38,704 bases of DNA. Origin: Spirosoma utsteinense (lineage in GTDB: Bacteria; Bacteroidota; Bacteroidia; Cytophagales; Spirosomataceae). The notes below the pieces were generated by a model that saw only the letters and a program-made list of their open reading frames with translations, was not told where the DNA came from and searched no databases. Made by a program: the position numbers and the translations under genes. The DNA is taken from positions 1-38,704 of the forward strand of contig NZ_VFIA01000046.1 of NCBI RefSeq assembly GCF_014282275.1, given 5' to 3'. Position 1 is the stretch's first letter. Every line of letters begins with the position of its first letter. Shown in pieces: positions 25,690-34,308 of this stretch.

Positions 25690-27768
25690 ATGAGAAAAGG
25701 AATTATTCTGCTGTTGCTGACCACCGCAACCGCCTATGCACAGATTCCCATCGATTTGTCCAAATACCCCAAAAACAGCCCAACGACGGTAGTGAAACGG
25801 GGTAATGACGTGGTCTTAAGCTGGCCAACGACGAATAAAGAAACGGGTCGCCTGGTGGTTAACCTGGAAACTGGCAAGCCCCTGTTCAGCCACATTCAAC
25901 TTTCCAAAGGTGGGCGCTTCAGCGAAATCGCCACCGACGTGGACCCCGCGTTTGTGCTGACGGTGGGCAAACGGGATCTGATTTCGCAGAATGGCTGGAA
26001 CATCTTTTTTGATAAAACCAACAAACTGCCTTCCAAAGCCTACGCGGTTGCATTGACCAAGCGACAAGCCAGCGTCAGCACTGTCGGCACCCGAACCGTG
26101 CTCCGCATTGGCGGCGTGCAGGCCGCTTCGTTCCGGGGTGCCATCGAAATTACGGTGTATCAGGGTAGTCCGCTGTTCAACGTAGCCGCTGTGGTAGCCA
26201 CCGACATCGACTCTACCGCCATTTTGTATGATGCGGGTTTAGTGGGTAAGAGGCCGGGTTGGACCACCCTGTCCTGGTCAGATACCGACAACCGGATGCA
26301 GCAGATACCAACGGATCTGAAGCAGCCCAACAAGGCGCAGGCCGTGAAATACCGGGCCATTATCGGTAGTAACGCCAACGGGAGTTTAGCACTGTTTCCG
26401 GCTCCCCACCAGTATTTTTACCCGTTAGATGAAGCGTATAACCTTGACTTTACCTGGTATGGAACGGGCTACCGAAGTTTAGTGCCCGATTTCGGCATCG
26501 GCATCCGGCAGGATCTGATGGGCGACAAACGCTGGGTACCGTGGGTAAACGCGCCCCCCGGAACGCAGCAACGGCTTAATTTTTTCTGCCTGCTCAGTAC
26601 TGGATCTCCGGCCGATGCGCTGACGGACGTCAAGAAATTCACCCACGGCGATTCGTATAAGCCGGTGGCGGGTTACAAAACCATGTCGAGTCATTTTCAC
26701 AATGAATTTACGACGAAAGTCGTGCTGGCGGGTAAGCCCGTACCGGAAAATCCCAATTTTGTCAAGGTGTTCAAAGACCATGGGGTCAATATTGTTCACC
26801 TGGCTGAGTTCCACGGCCCCGGCCACCCCAAAGGACCCGACAGCCTGCGACTGCTGGAATTGAAAACCTTATCGGACCAGTGTAAGCGGCTCTCCAACGC
26901 GGATTTTCTTCTTCTGCCGGGCGAGGAGCCGAACAACTTCTTCGGTGGGCACTGGCTCAGCTTTTTTCCGAAACCCGTGAACTGGATTATGTCGCGCAAG
27001 CCGGGTATGCCGTTCGTGACCGACGATCCCAAATACGGGAAAGTGTATCGAATCGCGAATAAGGATGAAATGTTGAAGCTGCTGGAAACCGAAAACGGCT
27101 TAGCCTGGACCGCCCACGCCCGCACCAAAGGATCGACTGGTTTCCCCGATCAGTACAAGGAAGAAGCCTTTTACAAATCCGATCATTTCTTCGGAGCCGC
27201 CTGGAAAAACATTCCGGCTGATTTGTCGGAACCCCGGCTAAGCCGACGCGTACTCGATCTGATGGACGATATGGCGAACTGGGGGCACAAAAAGCACGTC
27301 ATCGCCGAGGCCGACATTTTTACGATGGAGCCGGAAAACGAAACTTACGCCCACCTGAACGTCAACTACCTTCAAATGGACATACTGCCCGATTATAGTG
27401 CAGGCTGGCAACCCGTTCTGGACGCCATGCAGCAGGGAAAATTCTTCGTCTCGACCGGGGAAGTGCTGTTACCGGCCTTCACCGTCAACGGAAAAGGCGC
27501 GGGCGAGACCCTGACGCTGCCCGCCGATGGGAAAGCGATGGTTGCCCTCAACATCGATTGGACGTTCCCCCTTACGTTTGCCGAGATCATCTCCGGCGAC
27601 GGCACTCAGGTATTTCGGGAGCGCATCGACCTTACGAACACATTGCCTTTTGGAACGAAGCAGTACCGCTTTGCTACGAATCTCAAGAATAGAAAATGGG
27701 TGCGGGTTGAGGTTTGGGATGCCGCTGTCAATGGAGCGTTCACTCAGCAGGTCTGGCTGGAGCCGTAG
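25690..27768 (+). CDS. Secreted protein with PHP/CehA-McbA-like metallohydrolase domain
   Basis: 692 residues. Signal peptide MRKGIILLLLTTATAYAQ. The N-terminal half (about 25-320) is beta-rich, with repeated GxLVVNLETGKPLFSHIQL- and EITVYQGSPLF-like strands, and resembles a galactose-mutarotase-like sandwich. The C-terminal half has a spaced set of possible metal ligands: H335/H337 in SHFHNEF, HLAEFHGPGHP at about 375, LPGEEPNN at 412-413, H476 in WTAHARTKGS, and IAEADIF at about 540. These suit a PHP-type TIM barrel of the CehA/McbA kind, whose members cleave phosphate or amide/ester bonds. A final Ig-like domain (about 590-692) follows. The family assignment is by motif pattern only. Periplasmic or surface location and position in the sus operon suggest it processes the imported compound. 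Confidence 0.55.
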   Translation: MRKGIILLLLTTATAYAQIPIDLSKYPKNSPTTVVKRGNDVVLSWPTTNKETGRLVVNLETGKPLFSHIQLSKGGRFSEIATDVDPAFVLTVGKRDLISQNGWNIFFDKTNKLPSKAYAVALTKRQASVSTVGTRTVLRIGGVQAASFRGAIEITVYQGSPLFNVAAVVATDIDSTAILYDAGLVGKRPGWTTLSWSDTDNRMQQIPTDLKQPNKAQAVKYRAIIGSNANGSLALFPAPHQYFYPLDEAYNLDFTWYGTGYRSLVPDFGIGIRQDLMGDKRWVPWVNAPPGTQQRLNFFCLLSTGSPADALTDVKKFTHGDSYKPVAGYKTMSSHFHNEFTTKVVLAGKPVPENPNFVKVFKDHGVNIVHLAEFHGPGHPKGPDSLRLLELKTLSDQCKRLSNADFLLLPGEEPNNFFGGHWLSFFPKPVNWIMSRKPGMPFVTDDPKYGKVYRIANKDEMLKLLETENGLAWTAHARTKGSTGFPDQYKEEAFYKSDHFFGAAWKNIPADLSEPRLSRRVLDLMDDMANWGHKKHVIAEADIFTMEPENETYAHLNVNYLQMDILPDYSAGWQPVLDAMQQGKFFVSTGEVLLPAFTVNGKGAGETLTLPADGKAMVALNIDWTFPLTFAEIISGDGTQVFRERIDLTNTLPFGTKQYRFATNLKNRKWVRVEVWDAAVNGAFTQQVWLEP

Positions 27769-27815
27769 CTGACCAATCACTTGTAAATCAACTTTACTAA
27801 TTGCTCAATCCACCT

Positions 27816-30800
27816 ATGAGAGTGTTTATTGTTTTAATGGTGCTGACCATTGGGTTGTTTCAGCGTTGCAGCCGCCCCGTCCGGACAACCCAGCGCGGAG
27901 CCAATCAGGATCGTTCACCGGCGTCAACTGCCCGGCGCGGGGAGGTGCTTTTCCTGGGCAACAAAGGCAAACACCACGATTCCGGAAAATACGCTCCCTG
28001 GCTGGCTATTTCGCTTTTCAAAAAGGGCGTCAACCTGACGTACACCGTCGATCTCAATGACTTGGATGCAGGAAACTTGGCCAAATACGACGGTCTGGTT
28101 ATCTACGCCAATCACGACAGCCTGTCGCCTGCACAGGAGCAAGCCATGAAGGGATTTGTGGAAGGCGGAAAAGGCCTGATTCCGCTGCATTCAGCGTCCG
28201 GCTGTTTCAAAAACTCGGCCTGGTACATCAAAACGATTGGCGGACAATTCAAGGCGCACGGAACGGGACCCATCAAAGCGACTATCGTGAACAAAAAGCA
28301 CCCGATTACGCAGGGGCTGCCAGCGTTTACCACGTCGTGGGATGAGACCTACGTGCATCAGAACCTTAATCCCGACATGACGGTGCTGACAACACGTGCG
28401 GAAGGCAACCGGCAGGAACCCTATACTTGGGTGCGAAATGAGGGGAAAGGCCGGGTTTTTTATACCGCTTACGGTCATAACGACAGCACCTGGACGAACC
28501 CTGGGTTTCGGGATTTGGTCAATAACGGCGTACTATGGGCACTCGGCGAGCCGGTAAAGCAGCAGATCGCCCGGCTGGCGATACCGAACGTAGACATTTA
28601 CGAGTCGTCGGGGATCGCCATTGCCGACTACAGCAAACGCTACACGGTTCCTAAGATGCAGGAATCTCTCATACCGGCAGAATCGAAGAAGCTAATGCAG
28701 GTACCGGTCGATTTCGATGTTCAGTTGTTTGCCGCCGAACCCGACATTACCAACCCTATCGCTATGTCGTGGGACGAACGGGGCCGGTTATGGATTGTCG
28801 AATCGGTCGATTATCCGAACACGTTTCTCGAAACGGACGGAGCCGCTAATGACCGCATCAAAATTTGCGAAGACACCAACGGCGACGGGAAAGCCGATAA
28901 ATTCATTGTTTTCGCCGATAAGCTGAATATCCCAACCAGCATGGTCTTCGCGAATGGTGGTGTCGTGGTGGCAATGGCCCCACACTTAGTTTTCCTGAAA
29001 GACACCAACGGCGACGACAAAGCCGACGTGCGCGAGAATATCATGACCGGCTGGGACAAGAATGATACCCACTTCGGCCCGTCGAACCTGCAATACGGAT
29101 TCAACAACAAAATCTGGGGCGTGGTCGGCTCCGGCTTCAACGGCACCACTAAAGACGGAAAGGCCATGAATTTTCGGACGGGCGTATACAACCTCAACCC
29201 CGACGGAACGGATGTCGATTTTCTGGCTAATACCAGCAACAACACCTGGGGGCTGGGCCTGACCGAAGACAATAATGTGTTCATTTCTACGGCCAACAAT
29301 ACCCACAGCGCCTTCTATTCGATGCCCGCCCGATTTATGCAACGGAATCTGCCTGGCTCCACCGTGCAGTCCGTTCAGAAGATAGACGGTCATTACGATT
29401 CGCACACGCTGACGCCCAACATGCGGCAGGTCGACGTGGTAGGTGGATTTACGTCGGCAGCGGGACACCATTTCTACACCGCCCGGAGTTTCCCAAAGTC
29501 CTACTGGAACCGGGTCGCTTTCGTATGCGAGCCTACCGTGCGGGTGGTTCACAGTGCGGTCGTTGAACCAAGCGGAGCGGGGTTTTCCGAGAACGATGGC
29601 TGGAATTTGTTAGCCAGTTCTGACGAATGGTTCGGGCCGGTTCACGCCGAAGTCGGGCCGGATGGTGCGTTGTGGGTGGCCGATTGGTATAACTTCATCA
29701 TTCAGCATAACGTGTTCGTGGAGCGGCAGGCTCCGTCCGAGAAGGTGCTGCCCTTTAAAGATCAGCCGCGTGGTCAGGGAAACGCCTTCTCCAGCCCCCT
29801 GCGCGACGTGAATCATGGCCGTGTGTACCGGATTGTCTATAAAAAAGCGAAACCGTATCAGCCCGTCACACTCGCCAAAAATGACCCTGCCGGACTCATT
29901 GCGGGATTGCAGAGCGACAATATGTTCTGGCGTATGACGGCACAACGGCTGCTGGTTGAGTCGAAAAACCTTGCCGCCTTACCCGACCTGTACAAGCTTA
30001 TTGCCAAATCAGATGTAGACGAAATTGGACTGAATAGTCCGGCGGTTCATGCCATCTGGACGCTGCATGGGCTGGGTGCGCTGACAGGTTCCAATGCTGA
30101 AGCCCTTCAGGTAGTAAGCGCGGCTTTAACCCATCCGGCGGCTGGAGTCCGGAAAGCGGCTATTGAAACCCTGCCATCAACCGGCCAGACACGGGAGCAG
30201 ATAGAGAAAGTCGGCCTGCTCAACGACCCCAGCCTGAACGTTCGCCTGGCCGCTGTACTGGCCACGGTGATGATGCCCCCTTCCGAAACTACCGGGGCAG
30301 CGCTCTACCGGGCTTCGCTGCAATCCGATAACGAAGCGGATGAATGGTTGACGCGGGCCTTGTTTGCCGCTGCTGCTACTCACCGCGATGGGTTTATGGC
30401 CGAAGCCGCCAGGAATCCACCACCGGCCAGTGAAAAAAGCCTGAGCCGTCGGTTGCTAGCGGGCCTAGATAAAGAAATTTATGCGCTGCAACGGCGGGCC
30501 GTCATTGCCTTCCCCCCGGACGTGACGGGCAAAGAAATTATTGTGAAAGGCAGCGTGGCGAAAGGAAACCGCGATCTTGAGGGGTTCATTGTGGGCCAGG
30601 GGGGGCAGAACGATGGGTACGGTTTGTACATCAAGGATAATCACCTGACAATGGTTGTGAAGCAACATGGCCAGGTCTATACCGCTGTCACTACGGAATC
30701 GTTACCGGAGAAATTTAATTTTGAAGGGCGCTTTGCCAACAATGGTGAGATGCTACTGTTTGTCGACGGGAACCAAGCCGCAAAAAGCAAAGCCCCGTCT

Positions 30801-31403
30801 CTCTTCACAAAACCCCTCACCGATGTGGTACGGGTACAGCGAGATTTGGTCAACGAGAATTCCATCGGTAGTTATTCCGGCGCGTATGCCAGTACCAACA
30901 GCTTCGATTTTGTAGGCAACGTGCAGAACGCAACCCTCGAAGTCAGAAAGCCAACCGGCGACAGTCAGGCGCCCTCGGGTACCGTTCCTTTATCAGATAA
31001 AGCAACGGTGCTGACCATCAGGGTAGTAGAGGAGCAGATGAAGTACGACACGAAGGTTATCCGGGTTAAAGCCGGACTGCCTGTTGTGCTGACGCTGGAG
31101 AACCCCGACGGCATGCAGCATAACTTAGTCATCTGCAAAATGGGCACGGTCAACAAAGTGGGGAAGGCCGCTGATCTGATGGCTCAGGACCCGAAATCAG
31201 TGGAGAAAAATTACGTTCCGCAAATGCCGGAGGTGCTGGTTGCTACGAAGTTAGTTAATCCGGGTGAAGCGTATACGATGGAGTTTACCGCCCCTGCGCA
31301 ACCTGGCGATTATCCGTTTATTTGTACCTTTCCCGGACACTGGCGGATTATGCAGGGAATCATGCGGGTTGAGAAACCAAAGAGTACGACCATTAGCCGT
31401 TAA
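27816..31403 (+). CDS. ThuA / propeller dehydrogenase / HEAT / LamG / azurin-like fusion protein
   Basis: 1195 residues from the ATG at 27816, which gives a lipoprotein-like signal (FIVLMVLTIGLFQRC). In order: a ThuA-like glutamine-amidotransferase fold (about 40-245, LIPLHSASGCF, GRVFYTAYGHNDSTW); a membrane-bound-dehydrogenase-type propeller (about 290-670, DVQLFAAEPDITNPIAMSWDERGRLW, ICEDTNGDGKADKF, EVGPDGALWVADWYN); HEAT-like helices (about 690-870); a LamG-like sandwich (about 890-1035); and a cupredoxin (about 1060-1190). The cupredoxin keeps a full type-1 copper set: H1102 (MQHN), C1170, H1175 and M1179 in CTFPGHWRIM, with azurin spacing. No CxxCH haem motif is present, although relatives of this dehydrogenase often carry one. 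Likely an extracytoplasmic oxidoreductase that passes electrons to its own copper domain. Confidence 0.82.
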   Translation: MRVFIVLMVLTIGLFQRCSRPVRTTQRGANQDRSPASTARRGEVLFLGNKGKHHDSGKYAPWLAISLFKKGVNLTYTVDLNDLDAGNLAKYDGLVIYANHDSLSPAQEQAMKGFVEGGKGLIPLHSASGCFKNSAWYIKTIGGQFKAHGTGPIKATIVNKKHPITQGLPAFTTSWDETYVHQNLNPDMTVLTTRAEGNRQEPYTWVRNEGKGRVFYTAYGHNDSTWTNPGFRDLVNNGVLWALGEPVKQQIARLAIPNVDIYESSGIAIADYSKRYTVPKMQESLIPAESKKLMQVPVDFDVQLFAAEPDITNPIAMSWDERGRLWIVESVDYPNTFLETDGAANDRIKICEDTNGDGKADKFIVFADKLNIPTSMVFANGGVVVAMAPHLVFLKDTNGDDKADVRENIMTGWDKNDTHFGPSNLQYGFNNKIWGVVGSGFNGTTKDGKAMNFRTGVYNLNPDGTDVDFLANTSNNTWGLGLTEDNNVFISTANNTHSAFYSMPARFMQRNLPGSTVQSVQKIDGHYDSHTLTPNMRQVDVVGGFTSAAGHHFYTARSFPKSYWNRVAFVCEPTVRVVHSAVVEPSGAGFSENDGWNLLASSDEWFGPVHAEVGPDGALWVADWYNFIIQHNVFVERQAPSEKVLPFKDQPRGQGNAFSSPLRDVNHGRVYRIVYKKAKPYQPVTLAKNDPAGLIAGLQSDNMFWRMTAQRLLVESKNLAALPDLYKLIAKSDVDEIGLNSPAVHAIWTLHGLGALTGSNAEALQVVSAALTHPAAGVRKAAIETLPSTGQTREQIEKVGLLNDPSLNVRLAAVLATVMMPPSETTGAALYRASLQSDNEADEWLTRALFAAAATHRDGFMAEAARNPPPASEKSLSRRLLAGLDKEIYALQRRAVIAFPPDVTGKEIIVKGSVAKGNRDLEGFIVGQGGQNDGYGLYIKDNHLTMVVKQHGQVYTAVTTESLPEKFNFEGRFANNGEMLLFVDGNQAAKSKAPSLFTKPLTDVVRVQRDLVNENSIGSYSGAYASTNSFDFVGNVQNATLEVRKPTGDSQAPSGTVPLSDKATVLTIRVVEEQMKYDTKVIRVKAGLPVVLTLENPDGMQHNLVICKMGTVNKVGKAADLMAQDPKSVEKNYVPQMPEVLVATKLVNPGEAYTMEFTAPAQPGDYPFICTFPGHWRIMQGIMRVEKPKSTTISR

Positions 31404-31415
31404 CCCAAAAAAATC

Positions 31416-32225
31416 ATGACTTCACTCTCGTTCATACCTCTCGCCCGTACCATTTCCCATGCCACCAGGCTGGTTAACACCTTCTTTATACTGATGGGCT
31501 TCGCGGGATGGCTCACCAGTTGCCAAACAAGTTCAACGGGCTTAACCAAAACTACGGGGACTACTGGCCAGCCCATCCGGGTGCTGATAGTAGGTGGTGG
31601 CACATCGCACAACTTTGACATGTGGTACAAAACCGTCGATGTGCAAACCCTGAGCCGTAACGGCTTCGCAACGGTAAACTACATAGGCGACCCAGACTCT
31701 ATTTTGACGTATTTAAACCAAGCCGATGTCTTGTACCTGAGTAATAATCGGGCCATCACCAATCCGGCGGTGCGTCAGGCGATTATGGCCCATGTCGATG
31801 CGGGGAAAGGCTTGCTGATTGCCCATGCTGCCCTGTGGTACAACTGGAAAGACTGGCCGGAATACAACCAAACCATCGTTAGTGGCGGTTCGCGCGGGCA
31901 CGACAAGTACGGTGCCTTCGAGGTGACGGTTACGCAACCGCAGCACCCGGTCATGAAAGGCGTTGAACCAAAATTTACGCTGAAAGACGAACGCTACTAC
32001 TACAAGGCCGACTCCACCGGGCCGGGCATTTCGGTGCTGGCGAGTTCAAGCCTGTCCGCCGGTGCAGTGGCGGGTTCCGACAACGTATTCCCATCTGTTT
32101 TTGTGGTGAAGCACCCAAAATGCCGTATTGTAGGATTAGCGCTGGGCCACGATGCCGAATCACATAACATCGCTAATTATCAGGTAATGCTACGAAATTC
32201 CGTCCAGTGGGTTGCCCGCAAATAG
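31416..32225 (+). CDS. ThuA-like domain lipoprotein
   Basis: 269 residues. A long N-terminus ends in a membrane/lipobox segment (FFILMGFAGWLTSC, C about 36). The ThuA fold follows: IRVLIVGGGTSHNFDMWY, ADVLYLSNNRAITNPAVRQAIMAHVDAGKGLLIAHAALWYNW, GAFEVTVTQPQHPVMKGV, and RIVGLALGHDAESHNIANYQVMLRNSVQWVAR. ThuA takes part in oxidative disaccharide use in Sinorhizobium with its Gfo/Idh partner ThuB. The same pairing exists here, since a Gfo/Idh gene follows 34 bp on. It begins 12 bp after the giant fusion gene, which has its own ThuA domain, so the operon encodes two. Chemistry of the family is not settled. Confidence 0.82.
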   Translation: MTSLSFIPLARTISHATRLVNTFFILMGFAGWLTSCQTSSTGLTKTTGTTGQPIRVLIVGGGTSHNFDMWYKTVDVQTLSRNGFATVNYIGDPDSILTYLNQADVLYLSNNRAITNPAVRQAIMAHVDAGKGLLIAHAALWYNWKDWPEYNQTIVSGGSRGHDKYGAFEVTVTQPQHPVMKGVEPKFTLKDERYYYKADSTGPGISVLASSSLSAGAVAGSDNVFPSVFVVKHPKCRIVGLALGHDAESHNIANYQVMLRNSVQWVARK

Positions 32226-32259
32226 AAAGACACTGTCCAACAAACCAACTACCTCCGTT

Positions 32260-33378
32260 ATGAGTGATCAGAAAAGTACCGTTGTCATCGTTGGCATGGG
32301 CTTCGGCAAAGAGTTTATCCCTATTTATCAAAGCCACCCTAGTATCAAAGCGGTGGGCATCTGCACCCGCAATCAGAAAACCAGGGACGAACTGATGGCC
32401 AAGTTCAACCTCGATCCCAACCTGTGCTTCGAGCACTTCGACGATATACCGGGCCGGGCCGATGTCGATGCCATTCATGTGGTGACGCCCGTGCCCGAAC
32501 ACGCCAGAATGACGCTGGCTTCGCTGAATGCGGGTAAACATACTGCCTGTACCATTCCGATGGCCATGACCGTAGACGATTGTAAAGCCATAGTGGAAGC
32601 CAAAAAACGGTCGGGGAAGGTGTACATGATGATGGAAACAGCGCTCTACACCCGCGAATTTCTGTATGGCCTTCACTTAGCCGAGAGTGGTCAGCTGGGC
32701 CGGATTCAATTCGTTCGCGGATCACACATTCAGGACATGAGCATGGATGGCTGGGGCGAATACTGGAAAGGGTATCCACCCATGCTGAACGGTACCCACG
32801 CCATTTCGCCCCTGCTGCGGATTAACAACACCAAAGCGGAAACGGTCGTTTGTCATGGCTCCGGTCGGTTGAGCGACGATTTAACAAGCCGCTACGGATC
32901 CCCCTTTGCCGTTGAAACGGCGACGTTCACGCTTAAAGATTCCGACGTGATTGCCGAGGCCACCCGGTCGCTGTTCGATATCGTGCGGCAGTATCGGGAA
33001 AGCTACGACGTGTACGGCACCAAAATGTCGTTCGAGTGGGAGCAGCTACAGGATGAAGAACACATCATCTTCGACGGGGGTGAGAACGCCCGGCGCATCA
33101 ACGTGCCCGATACAGACGCCATGCTGATCGAAGAATTAGCGCACTTTACGAAACGCGAGAAAATCGACGATCCCAACCACGTTTCCTTCTTGCAGGGAGC
33201 AGGTCACGGCGGATCACACCCGCACCTGGTGCAGGAATTTGTGGCCGCCATTGTAGAAGGCCGCGACTCGGCCGTCGATGCTGAACTGGCCGCCAACTAC
33301 ACCTGCGCGGGCATCTGTGCCCACGAGTCAGCGATGAATGGCGGTAAACGAATCACCATTCCCGATTTTAAAGTATAG
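32260..33378 (+). CDS. Gfo/Idh/MocA-family oxidoreductase with altered EKP motif
   Basis: About 372 residues from the ATG at 32260 (MSDQKSTVVIVGMGFGKEF). An in-frame start at 32212 would overlap the upstream gene and add 16 poor residues. Rossmann fold: VVIVGMGFGKEFIPIY and IKAVGICTRNQKT, then VDAIHVVTPVPEHARMTLASLNAGKH. The canonical E-K-P segment that places the nicotinamide reads CTIPMAM (T98-I99-P100), so the conserved lysine is missing. The C-terminal alpha/beta domain carries GHGGSHPHLVQEFVAAI, as in sugar dehydrogenases and GH109-like members. No signal peptide, so cytoplasmic. It probably oxidises or reduces a keto-sugar with NAD(P), but loss of the EKP lysine leaves open a non-redox role. 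Confidence 0.85.
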   Translation: MSDQKSTVVIVGMGFGKEFIPIYQSHPSIKAVGICTRNQKTRDELMAKFNLDPNLCFEHFDDIPGRADVDAIHVVTPVPEHARMTLASLNAGKHTACTIPMAMTVDDCKAIVEAKKRSGKVYMMMETALYTREFLYGLHLAESGQLGRIQFVRGSHIQDMSMDGWGEYWKGYPPMLNGTHAISPLLRINNTKAETVVCHGSGRLSDDLTSRYGSPFAVETATFTLKDSDVIAEATRSLFDIVRQYRESYDVYGTKMSFEWEQLQDEEHIIFDGGENARRINVPDTDAMLIEELAHFTKREKIDDPNHVSFLQGAGHGGSHPHLVQEFVAAIVEGRDSAVDAELAANYTCAGICAHESAMNGGKRITIPDFKV

Positions 33379-33393
33379 GTTAATAGTGCCGGT

Positions 33394-33421
33394 TCTGGTG
33401 AGGGCCGCTGCCTTCACCAGA
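33394..33421 (+). repeat. Intercistronic hairpin inside the operon
   Basis: TCTGGTGA (33394-33401) and TCACCAGA (33414-33421) are exact reverse complements. It occupies the largest gap in the operon (75 bp), between the oxidoreductase and epimerase genes. It may be an mRNA processing or attenuation element. Confidence 0.5.
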
Positions 33422-33453
33422 CTTCCATTCATTGGTATACATCGTTTAAGCAC

Positions 33454-34305
33454 ATGATTCAATTCGGGATCAGTACGTTTGTCTGGGTGTCGCCGTTCGC
33501 ATCGAACGATTTCAGCCTGCTGTATAAAGTGGCCGACATGGGCTACGACATCATTGAGGTGGCTGTTGAAAACAAAAACCTCATTGACTGGCAGCGACTC
33601 GATCAGGTCGCACGCGAAACGGGTCTCCGGATCACCATCAGCGGGGCCTTCGGGCCAGACCGCGACATTTCCAGCGATGACGCTCCCATCCGGAAAAACG
33701 GTCTTGACTATATCGTGGATTGTCTTCAGATTGCCGGGAACATGGGTAGCCCGATCTTCACGGGACCGGTGTATTCGGCGGTGGGCAAAACCCGGATTGT
33801 CTCGGCCGACCGCAAGCGGCAGGAGCGGAACTGGTGCCTCGACAACCTGCGCGAAGCAGGCGAAATTGCCCGGCAATGTGGCGTTGTCATCGGCATAGAA
33901 CCGCTGAACCGTTTCGAGACCGACATGATTAATACGGCGGAACAGGCCCTGTCTCTTGTCCACGAAGCTGACCATCCATTTCTTAAAATTTCGCTCGATA
34001 CGTTCCACAATAACATCGAAGAAAAAAGCATCCCGGCTGCGATTCGCGCCATTGGCCGGGACTTGCTGTGCCACGTGCAGGGCAACGAAAGCGACCGGGG
34101 TACACCCGGCACCGGCAATGTGGACTGGATCGACATCAAAGCCGCCCTAACCGACATCGGGTACGACGGGGCGGTGGTAATCGAAACGTTTGGGACACCG
34201 TCTGAAGAACTTGCTAAAGCCGCGTCCATCTGGCGACCCTTAGCCAACAGCCCCGACGAATTAGCCATTGAAGGACTCGCTTTTTACAAAACGCTGTTTC
34301 GCTGA
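33454..34305 (+). CDS. Sugar phosphate isomerase/epimerase, ketose-3-epimerase type
   Basis: 283 residues, xylose-isomerase-like TIM barrel (AP endonuclease 2 superfamily). Start MIQFGISTFVWVSPF. Likely metal ligands follow the D-tagatose/D-psicose 3-epimerase pattern: E149 in GIEPLNRFETD, D182 in ISLDTFHNN, H207 in LCHVQGNESDRGTPGTG, and E244 in VVIETF. H185 after the aspartate and R215 in ESDRG match the substrate-binding residues of that group. Cytoplasmic, no signal peptide. It presumably inverts C3 of a free ketose or a related keto-acid before the following enzymes act. Four bp separate it from the Tm-1-like gene, so coupling is tight. Confidence 0.85.
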   Translation: MIQFGISTFVWVSPFASNDFSLLYKVADMGYDIIEVAVENKNLIDWQRLDQVARETGLRITISGAFGPDRDISSDDAPIRKNGLDYIVDCLQIAGNMGSPIFTGPVYSAVGKTRIVSADRKRQERNWCLDNLREAGEIARQCGVVIGIEPLNRFETDMINTAEQALSLVHEADHPFLKISLDTFHNNIEEKSIPAAIRAIGRDLLCHVQGNESDRGTPGTGNVDWIDIKAALTDIGYDGAVVIETFGTPSEELAKAASIWRPLANSPDELAIEGLAFYKTLFR

Positions 34306-34308
34306 CCT

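Noticed and set aside
28986..29552. 188-codon antisense frame inside the giant fusion gene
   Set aside because: Complementary-strand shadow with no motif.
27816..31403. c-type haem motif in the propeller dehydrogenase
   Set aside because: All cysteines were inspected in context; none forms CxxCH.
33328..34074. 248-codon antisense frame over the epimerase gene
   Set aside because: The sense frame carries all metal ligands; the antisense frame has no signal.
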